Assembly (NCBI GenBank): GCA_050743365.1
Contig: JBOGFI010000006.1
Span: 1-6,519 of the forward strand
DNA length: 6,519 nt
Source: JBOGFI01 sp050743365
Lineage (GTDB): Bacteria; Actinomycetota; Acidimicrobiia; IMCC26256; JACDBD01
Direction of reading: 5' to 3'
Positions 1 to 4,770 of this stretch are shown piece after piece (position 1 is the stretch's first letter; each line of letters starts with the position of its first letter). The notes beneath the pieces were generated by a model. It was not told where the DNA came from. It was given only the letters and a program-made list of their open reading frames with translations, and made no database searches. A program made the translations under genes and the position numbers.

Positions 1-1
1 C

Positions 2-163
2 GGCGACCGGCGTGAGGTCGCGGCCCGGCTTGCCCGCGACACCGGCGACGGCGGCGGGCCGCCCGCCTCCCTGCTGGTCTTCGCACTGATCATGGCGGCC
101 CTCGTCGGCGGGACCTTGCTGGCCCGCCGGGCCCGACGCGACCGGCTCAGGTCCTCCCGCTGA
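2..163 (+). CDS. 3' end of a gene for a protein with a C-terminal membrane anchor (partial)
   Basis: The reading frame is open from base 2 and ends at TGA 161-163, giving the last 53 residues of a protein that starts outside the window. The tail has a Gly/Pro-rich linker (about residues 15-21 of the fragment), one hydrophobic segment (SLLVFALIMAALVGGTLL, about 23-40) and a strongly basic end (ARRARRDRLRSSR). That is the usual pattern of a single-pass protein with an extracytoplasmic body, a C-terminal transmembrane helix and a positive cytoplasmic stop-transfer tail. No LPXTG sortase motif precedes the helix. Secreted copper-binding, protease or other anchored proteins would all fit, and the fragment is too short to choose. 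Its very high GC matches ccdA and phoD, not the cassette that follows. The same-strand gap to the next gene is about 100 bp and contains a likely promoter, so co-transcription is not evident. Confidence 0.6.
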   Translation, partial: GDRREVAARLARDTGDGGGPPASLLVFALIMAALVGGTLLARRARRDRLRSSR

Positions 164-183
164 CCGTGGGCTCGGAGTAGCAT

Positions 184-197
184 CGAACGTACGTTCG
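184..197. promoter_or_regulatory. Putative LexA (SOS) operator, perfect 14-bp palindrome
   Basis: The sequence CGAACGTACGTTCG is its own reverse complement. It fits the LexA operator consensus of Gram-positive bacteria and Actinobacteria, CGAAC-N4-GTTCG (B. subtilis form CGAACRNRYGTTYG), at every position. Including the flanking T on the left it matches 15 of 16 positions of the mycobacterial form TCGAAC-N4-GTTCGA. It lies 68 bp upstream of the methyltransferase start. The right half contains TACGTT (190-195), a possible TANNNT -10 box that bound LexA would cover. A second -10-like TAGGAT lies at 227-232. No convincing -35 is visible for either. An alternative is an autoregulatory site for the methyltransferase or another dimeric repressor, but the exact consensus match makes LexA the first choice. 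Confidence 0.6.
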
Positions 198-254
198 TGA
201 TCAGAAGAGGGTTGTCGGGGCGTCCGTAGGATCGCCCGCGATTCTCCGAGACCT

Positions 255-260
255 GGAGGT
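255..260 (+). promoter_or_regulatory. Strong Shine-Dalgarno for the methyltransferase gene
   Basis: GGAGGT pairs fully with the 3' end of 16S rRNA and sits 5 nt before the GTG at 266. It fixes that GTG as the start and is much the best ribosome binding site in the window. Confidence 0.8.
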
Positions 261-265
261 GGCTC

Positions 266-1714
266 GTGACCGCGCGCCGGAAGCCGACGTCGACGTCGAA
301 CTTCGGGGTTTCGCGGCGCGAGAACCATGACGCCTCCGACTTCTATGACCGGTTCACGTCCCCAGAGCTCCGCGAAGACGACGATGAGATCAGCCGTCAC
401 AAGGCAATCGACGAGATCTTCTGTGATGACGCTCGGTCGATGACCCAGGTTCCAGATCGCTCGGTGGCACTCGTCGTCACGTCGCCGCCCTACTTCGCGG
501 GCAAGGAGTACGAGGAAGCCCTCGGAGAAGGGCATATCCCCGCGACCTATCTCGACTACCTGAAGATGCTCGAAGACGTATTCGCCGAGTGCGTCCGGAA
601 GCTCGAGCCCGGCGGTCGGATCGCGGTCAATGTCGCCAACCTCGGGCGCAAGCCCTACCGGTCCTTGTCGGCCGACGTCCTCACGATCTTGCAAGACAAG
701 TTGCGTCTCCTCCTGCGCGGCGAGGTGATCTGGCAGAAGGCGCGCGGCTCGTCGGGTTCCTGCGCATGGGGCTCGTTCCAGCGGCCCGCCAACCCGGTGC
801 TCCGTGACCTCACCGAGCGCGTCGTCATCGCTAGTCGGGATCGCTTCGATCGCGCGATGAGCCGCCAGAAGCGCCACGATAACCAGCTGCCGGCGAAGTG
901 GTCTCTCTCTCGCGACGAATTCATGGAGGCGACGACCGACGTCTGGGAGATCCCACCCGAGAGCGCCACGCGAGTCGGACATCCCGCACCGTTCCCGGTG
1001 TCGCTTCCGGAGCGGCTCATGCACCTGTACACGTACTACGACGACCTCGTACTCGACCCGTTCATCGGGTCGGGGACGACCGCGGTCGCGGCTGTGCGCA
1101 CACGTCGGCATTTTGCCGGCTACGACATCGACGCGACGTATGTCAACCGCGCTCGCGAACGCGTGAAGGAGGAGATGCAGCGGCTCACCCAACCGCGAGA
1201 CGACGATGAGGCGCCCCTCTCGCTCGTGCTGCCGGCGATCCCCTCCGCGGAGCAACCGGATGAGGACTTCCAGGCTCGGGCGGTTCGCGAGGGTCGGGCA
1301 GCGAAGGACGTAGCCCACGAACTGCTACGCGGTTGCGGGTTCGAGGACATCAAGCCGAACCAACGCTTTCCGCAGGGAGGTGTCGAGGTCAACTTCAAGG
1401 CCTACGACCAGACGGGTCGCCCATGGTTCTTCGACGTGTCGGGAGGGTTCACGAGCAACCGCCCCGGTTTGAAACGCACCGACACACTCTGGAAGGCGCT
1501 CGGCAAGGCAGCAGTGCTGCGTGCGATCGAGCCCATGACCCACTTGGTGCTGCTGACAACCGACACTCCAACGAAGGGGAGTGCTGGGGACGCCGCGCTC
1601 AGCGTGGTCTGCGGTCCGGACCGCCCGATCTTCGCGGTGCTCAGGATGCGATCCGAAGACGACCAAAGGCGACTCCGCCGTTTCGCTGCCGGGCAACCGC
1701 TCGACCCCGCGTAG
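266..1714 (+). CDS. Beta-class DNA methyltransferase (probably N4-cytosine) with a fused degenerate nuclease-like C-terminal domain
   Basis: This enzyme should transfer a methyl group from S-adenosylmethionine to an exocyclic amino group in a specific DNA sequence, protecting host DNA. The N-terminal part (about 12-48, including GVSRRENHDASDFY) resembles, from memory, the lead-in of related methylases. Catalytic motif IV is TSPPY at 72-76. VNVANLGRKPY (121-131) and RGEVIWQKARGSSGSCAWGS (151-170) are typical of SPPY-type enzymes. The SAM-binding motif I, DPFIGSGTT, is at 264-272 after HPAPFP (239-244). Motif IV preceding motif I is the beta-class order, and SPPY favours m4C over m6A without proving it. 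Residues about 333-475 are an extra domain homologous to the separate 141-aa protein encoded at 2101-2526. It contains VEVN (373-376), WFFDVSGG (387-394) and RPGLKRTDTLWKA (399-411), and lacks the catalytic lysine. The GTG start is supported by GGAGGT 5 nt upstream. GC is lower than in the flanking genes, suggesting acquisition. Confidence 0.9.
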   Translation: MTARRKPTSTSNFGVSRRENHDASDFYDRFTSPELREDDDEISRHKAIDEIFCDDARSMTQVPDRSVALVVTSPPYFAGKEYEEALGEGHIPATYLDYLKMLEDVFAECVRKLEPGGRIAVNVANLGRKPYRSLSADVLTILQDKLRLLLRGEVIWQKARGSSGSCAWGSFQRPANPVLRDLTERVVIASRDRFDRAMSRQKRHDNQLPAKWSLSRDEFMEATTDVWEIPPESATRVGHPAPFPVSLPERLMHLYTYYDDLVLDPFIGSGTTAVAAVRTRRHFAGYDIDATYVNRARERVKEEMQRLTQPRDDDEAPLSLVLPAIPSAEQPDEDFQARAVREGRAAKDVAHELLRGCGFEDIKPNQRFPQGGVEVNFKAYDQTGRPWFFDVSGGFTSNRPGLKRTDTLWKALGKAAVLRAIEPMTHLVLLTTDTPTKGSAGDAALSVVCGPDRPIFAVLRMRSEDDQRRLRRFAAGQPLDPA

Positions 1715-1720
1715 CGCTCG

Positions 1721-2104
1721 ATGGCGCCAGGAGAATCGTCGGGCAGCACGCTCGGTTGGCCGGGCCGCGTCTCGGTCGCCGTGCTCCGCAGTGATCCCCC
1801 CGTCGTCCTACTCGCCGAGAACGACGCAGTCATCGGGCGGCTGCTTGCGCTTCGGCTTGTAGCACGGTCTCGGCCACGCGAACTCGAGAGTTCAGGGCTG
1901 CTCGACGACATCCGGAACGCCCTGCTCGACGAGCGCTGGGGCGACGCAGTAGCCATGTGGATGCGCGCGACATCGCAGGTCGTCGACGTTTACCCCGATG
2001 ATGAGATCGTGACTGAGGAGACGCTCGATCACGACTACGCGTCCGTCGAGATACGACTGTCACCGATCTTCGATGACCAACCGAACGACCAGCGGTCTCC
2101 ATGA
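1721..2104 (+). CDS. Unrecognised 127-aa acidic protein of the methyltransferase-nuclease cassette
   Basis: I do not recognise this family. The ATG lies 6 bp after the methyltransferase stop, and the TGA overlaps the next start in ATGA (2101-2104), so it is almost certainly co-translated with both neighbours. The first 20 or so residues are low-complexity and have no Shine-Dalgarno upstream, so a later GTG (Val21) could be the true start. Residues 28-48 (VVLLAENDAVIGRLLALRLVA) look like a strand and helix. Residues 60-86 (LLDDIRNALLDERWGDAVAMW and onward) look like two amphipathic helices. The tail from 89 to 127 is very acidic, with PDDEIVTEE (92-100) and SPIFDD (114-119). There is no signal peptide, membrane segment, zinc motif or obvious helix-turn-helix. 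Placement suggests a subunit, specificity factor or control/inhibitor protein of the module. It shows no clear similarity to the nuclease-like domains on either side. Confidence 0.75.
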   Translation: MAPGESSGSTLGWPGRVSVAVLRSDPPVVLLAENDAVIGRLLALRLVARSRPRELESSGLLDDIRNALLDERWGDAVAMWMRATSQVVDVYPDDEIVTEETLDHDYASVEIRLSPIFDDQPNDQRSP

Positions 2105-2526
2105 CCTCGGCTTCCTTCCAATCCGCGGCCGGGGAGCAGGGCCGCCAGTTCGCGCAGCAATGCGACCTTCTGTTGGAGCAGAGCGGCTTCGACCTCGGAC
2201 TACGGGTGCTCCTCCGTGAGGTCGGCGTGGAGATCGACCGTGAGGCTGTGAGCCCGGGCGGTCGCACCGTCTGGTTCGAGTACAAGGGGAGCATCCAAGG
2301 CGTACGGCCGGGCCTGCTGCGAACGGACACTTTGAAGAAGGCGATCGCGAACGGTGCTCTCCTCAGGGGGCTGGCCGAACACCCGCCGTACGTCGTCCTG
2401 ACGTCTCACCTGCCGACTACCGGCGTAGGCCTGGCCATGCTCTCGGCGGCACAGACTCTCGAGTACCTCCAGGATGTGATCTGCATCTACGATCCGACGC
2501 AGACCGCGCGCCTCCGGCAGCTCTAG
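2101..2526 (+). CDS. Putative PD-(D/E)XK-type nuclease, homologous to the methyltransferase C-terminal domain
   Basis: This 141-aa soluble protein is the best candidate for the restriction endonuclease of the cassette. An N-terminal helix (GEQGRQFAQQCDLLLEQSGF, 11-30) is followed by VEID (43-46) and, after a short turn, WFEYKGS (58-64). That matches the D...(E/D)xK layout of the restriction-endonuclease-like fold, with D46, E60 and K62 as the predicted metal and catalytic residues. Next come RPGLLRTDTLKKA (69-81), then strands at YVVLTS (97-102) and VICIY (126-130). The block 69-91 is identical at 14 of 23 positions to residues 399-421 of the methyltransferase. It is short for a type II enzyme, which would be consistent with a multimer or a partner contributing DNA recognition. 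The start is coupled to the preceding gene by ATGA, and no strong ribosome site precedes it. Nuclease activity is inferred from motif geometry; a DNA-binding or regulatory role cannot be excluded. Confidence 0.75.
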   Translation: MTSASFQSAAGEQGRQFAQQCDLLLEQSGFDLGLRVLLREVGVEIDREAVSPGGRTVWFEYKGSIQGVRPGLLRTDTLKKAIANGALLRGLAEHPPYVVLTSHLPTTGVGLAMLSAAQTLEYLQDVICIYDPTQTARLRQL

Positions 2527-2557
2527 GACCCGAAGCTCACGCGCTGCGATCGGCTCG

Positions 2558-2563
2558 TACCAT
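2558..2563 (+). promoter_or_regulatory. Putative -10 box of a leaderless ccdA promoter
   Basis: TACCAT fits TANNNT and ends 6 nt before the A of the ATG at 2570, the right distance for transcription to begin at the start codon. No Shine-Dalgarno lies before that ATG, which fits a leaderless mRNA, common in Actinobacteria. No clear -35 is visible 17 bp upstream (GCTCAC). The site lies in the 43-bp gap after the nuclease gene, giving ccdA its own promoter. Confidence 0.5.
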
Positions 2564-2569
2564 CGCGGC

Positions 2570-3340
2570 ATGGACCTGGTCGGGGTGACCCCCGAGAACG
2601 TGGGGGTGCTGGTCGCGTTCGGCGGTGGGATCGTGTCGTTCCTGTCGCCCTGCGTGCTGCCCATCGTGCCCGGGTACCTGTCGCTCGTGACCGGCGTCTC
2701 GGTCGGGGAGCTGAGCGGGGGCGATTCGCGCCACCTCACCCGCATCGCCGTGAACACGGGCTTGTTCATCGCCGGCTTCACCGTGGTCTTCACGCTCCTG
2801 TTCCTCACGACGACCGCGGTGAGCGACGTCATCTTCCGCAACCAGGACGTGCTCACTCGGGTGGCGGGCGGGTTGGTGCTGCTGATGGCGCTGTACCTCG
2901 CGGGATCGCAGCTGGTGACCGCGCCCGGCGTGTACCGGGAGCTGCGCTTCCACCCGCACCTCGAGCGGTTCGGGCCGCTCGCGGCGCCGATCGCCGGCGC
3001 GGCGTTCGGCCTCGGCTGGACGCCTTGCATCGGGCCGGTGCTCGGCTCCGTGCTCACGGTCGCGGCGACGGAGGACGACACGATGCGCGGTGCCGTGCTC
3101 CTGGTGGCGTACTCGCTCGGGCTCGGGGTGCCGTTCCTCGTCACCGGGCTCGCCCTCGGCCGTCTCACCCGCGTGCTGGGATGGTTCAGGCGCCACTCAC
3201 GTGCGATCACGCTGGCGTCGGCGGCGCTCCTCGGCGCGTTCGGCGTCGTGCTCCTGCTCAACCGGCTGCCCTGGGTCACCGCCCGCCTTCAGGCGGCGCT
3301 CGACTCCGTCGGTCTCGACGAGCTCGTGACGTTGGGCTGA
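2570..3340 (+). CDS. ccdA: CcdA/DsbD-family membrane thiol-disulfide electron carrier (cytochrome c biogenesis)
   Basis: CcdA carries reducing equivalents from cytoplasmic thioredoxin across the membrane to extracytoplasmic thiol proteins, such as those that reduce apocytochrome c for haem attachment. The 256-aa product has six hydrophobic segments (about 11-41, 59-84, 95-118, 137-165, 174-200 and 210-232), the normal number and length for the short CcdA form without DsbD alpha and gamma domains. The two redox cysteines are both present in their usual settings: C28 in FLSPCVLPIVPGYLSL and C153 in GLGWTPCIGPVLGS. The start at ATG 2570 puts the first conserved segment about 20 residues in, as expected. 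No thioredoxin-like partner or ResB/ResC gene is in the window. The membrane-anchored protein ending at 163 might be an old neighbour separated from it by the cassette. The gene is very GC-rich, like the core genes. Confidence 0.92.
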   Translation: MDLVGVTPENVGVLVAFGGGIVSFLSPCVLPIVPGYLSLVTGVSVGELSGGDSRHLTRIAVNTGLFIAGFTVVFTLLFLTTTAVSDVIFRNQDVLTRVAGGLVLLMALYLAGSQLVTAPGVYRELRFHPHLERFGPLAAPIAGAAFGLGWTPCIGPVLGSVLTVAATEDDTMRGAVLLVAYSLGLGVPFLVTGLALGRLTRVLGWFRRHSRAITLASAALLGAFGVVLLLNRLPWVTARLQAALDSVGLDELVTLG

Positions 3341-3429
3341 GCGGCTGCAACCGTACGCGGCTCACCCTCGATCCTTGCCGGCCTCTCGATCACGAACCAA
3401 TCGGCCAATCGGTGGATCGGCTCAGGCGG
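3341..3429. other. Convergent intergenic gap without a recognisable terminator
   Basis: The 89 bases separate the stops of ccdA (+) and the acyltransferase gene (-). A short tandem repeat, CCAATCGG twice in a row (about 3397-3412), is followed by the related TGGATCGG. I see no stable GC-rich hairpin with a T-run for either strand, so termination here may depend on Rho or overlap into the opposite gene. Confidence 0.4.
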
Positions 3430-4605
3430 TTACGCGACGGGCGCGCCTACCGAGGCGATGATCAACGCACTCGCGACGCCCGCGATGGCCATGGCGGTCG
3501 CGAAGCGCTCCCGTCGCGCACCGAGGGCGCCGCGCCGGATCGGCTGCTCGACGATATAGAAGGACAAGGTCGCCAGCAGAAGCGTGCCCGCGAGGTGCAC
3601 GACCGTCAGGGTCGGACCATCCAGGCCGGTACGTGACTCCGATATGGCCATGAGGACGGGGAAATGCCAGAGGTACAGACCGTACGAGATTCGCCCCAAC
3701 CAAACCAGGGGCGATAGCGATAGGACGCCCTTGATCGGTGATCGGCCCGGTGCGACGGCGGCGGCGATGACGGTCGCCACGGCCACCGCGAACAGGACGG
3801 AGCCCCCGTGGTACTGGAAGCTCTGGTGCAGGCCCGGCGCGAAGATCATGGCGGCCGCGCAGGTGACGACGGCGGCAGGGCCCAGCGCCCACGGGGTGAC
3901 GCGGTTGACCTGATGGCGAGCCCGGTTGCTCCGGAGACCCACCGCGAGCAACGCTCCGATCAGGAGCTGGTGTGCCCGCGTATCCGTGGCCATGTATGAC
4001 CGGTAGATGTCGACGGGTGCGTAGAGCAACGCCATGAGCAACACGGACACAACAACGCCGACGACCGCGACCGGCACGAGGGCGCTCCTCCTCCTGCCCA
4101 ACGTGACGCTGAGGCACCCGAGCACGACGGGCGGCCACGCCAGATAGAACTGCTCTTCGACCGCGAGCGACCATGCGTGCTCGAGTGGCGATATTCCGAT
4201 GCGATCGAAGTAGGGCTGCCCGCCGTGAATGAAGTACCAGTTTGCGCCATAGAAGAGTGTCGCAAGCCCCTCGCCCCGGATCCGGCTGCGTTCCGTCGGT
4301 TCAAGCGACAGCGCGGACCAAACCGCGAAGGCGAGGAGCACGAGGAACAGCGCCGGCAGCAGGCGTCTCGCCCGTCGCGCCCAGAACGCGCGAAGGTCGA
4401 TCGTGCCCGTCTCCTTCCATTCGACGAGGAGGAGCGATGTGATGAGATAGCCCGAGAGAACGAAGAAGACGTCGACACCGAGATAACCCGCGGGCGCGAA
4501 GCGGGGAAAGAAGTGGTACGCGATGACCGCGCCGACCGCTACGGCGCGTAGCCCATCGAGGCTCGGCTTGTATTCGAACGAGGTGCGCCTCGCCCCTATC
4601 GCCAC
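3430..4605 (-). CDS. Acyltransferase-3 family membrane protein (OafA/YrhL-like O-acyltransferase)
   Basis: Members of this family move acyl groups, usually acetyl, across the membrane onto sugars of polysaccharides, lipids or antibiotics. Family marks are easy to see: SLDGLRAVAV (15-24); the catalytic-type histidine H31 in AYHFF; GYLGVDVFFVLSGYLI (40-55); FWARRARRLLPAL (74-86); EHAWSLAVEEQFYLAWP (142-158); TDTRAHQLLIGALLA (207-221); LGRISYGLYLWHFPV (303-317); and VEQPIRR (352-358). About ten hydrophobic segments run through its 391 aa. It ends soon after the last one and lacks the C-terminal SGNH domain of longer relatives. GTG 4605 is the first possible start, because an in-frame TAG lies two codons upstream. 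There is no good Shine-Dalgarno. It lies 165 bp downstream of phoD on the same strand and converges with ccdA across 89 bp. GC is lower than in its neighbours, suggesting acquisition. The acceptor cannot be predicted, as no glycosyltransferases are nearby. Confidence 0.92.
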   Translation of the reverse strand: MAIGARRTSFEYKPSLDGLRAVAVGAVIAYHFFPRFAPAGYLGVDVFFVLSGYLITSLLLVEWKETGTIDLRAFWARRARRLLPALFLVLLAFAVWSALSLEPTERSRIRGEGLATLFYGANWYFIHGGQPYFDRIGISPLEHAWSLAVEEQFYLAWPPVVLGCLSVTLGRRRSALVPVAVVGVVVSVLLMALLYAPVDIYRSYMATDTRAHQLLIGALLAVGLRSNRARHQVNRVTPWALGPAAVVTCAAAMIFAPGLHQSFQYHGGSVLFAVAVATVIAAAVAPGRSPIKGVLSLSPLVWLGRISYGLYLWHFPVLMAISESRTGLDGPTLTVVHLAGTLLLATLSFYIVEQPIRRGALGARRERFATAMAIAGVASALIIASVGAPVA

Positions 4606-4682
4606 GACCTATGTTCGCCGCTCCGTCGTCACGAAACCATCCGCTTCGACACGTCGATGGAGACATGGTCACCAACGGATCA

Positions 4683-4705
4683 CGCGGTTGCGGCGTCGCA
4701 ACGCG
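4683..4705. other. Inverted repeat between phoD and the acyltransferase gene
   Basis: GTTGCG-GCGT-CGCAAC (4687-4702) forms a 6-bp stem with a 4-nt loop. CGC/GCG outside it adds 3 bp after a one-base bulge at 4686. On the (-) strand it lies about 65-90 nt past the phoD stop and about 80 nt before the acyltransferase start. No T-run follows on either strand, so a classical intrinsic terminator is not supported. It could be a weak terminator, a 3'-end processing stem or an operator. The rest of the 165-bp gap shows no clear promoter. Confidence 0.3.
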
Positions 4706-4770
4706 ACTCGTGGTCGCGCGGTCACTCTTTGGCGTTCAGGCACCCCTCACCCTGGCCGCGCGAGCGGCGG

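Noticed and set aside
227..232. TAGGAT as the -10 box of the methyltransferase promoter
   Set aside because: It fits TANNNT, but no acceptable -35 lies 16-18 bp upstream and TACGTT inside the palindrome is an equal rival, so it is mentioned only with the operator.
2200..3279. A 359-codon open frame on the (-) strand opposite ccdA and the nuclease gene
   Set aside because: Low-complexity Arg/Ser/Pro/Thr composition with no recognisable motif. It arises from high-GC codon bias opposite two well-supported genes.
3422..4174. A 250-codon (-) strand frame overlapping the acyltransferase gene in another frame
   Set aside because: It is Arg/Gly-rich shadow sequence; the acyltransferase frame has clear family motifs and membrane segments over the same bases.
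4604..4617. Possible second SOS box before the acyltransferase gene (CGAACAT on the (-) strand)
   Set aside because: Only the left half-site is present. The right half reads GGTCG instead of GTTCG, so the dyad needed by LexA is broken.
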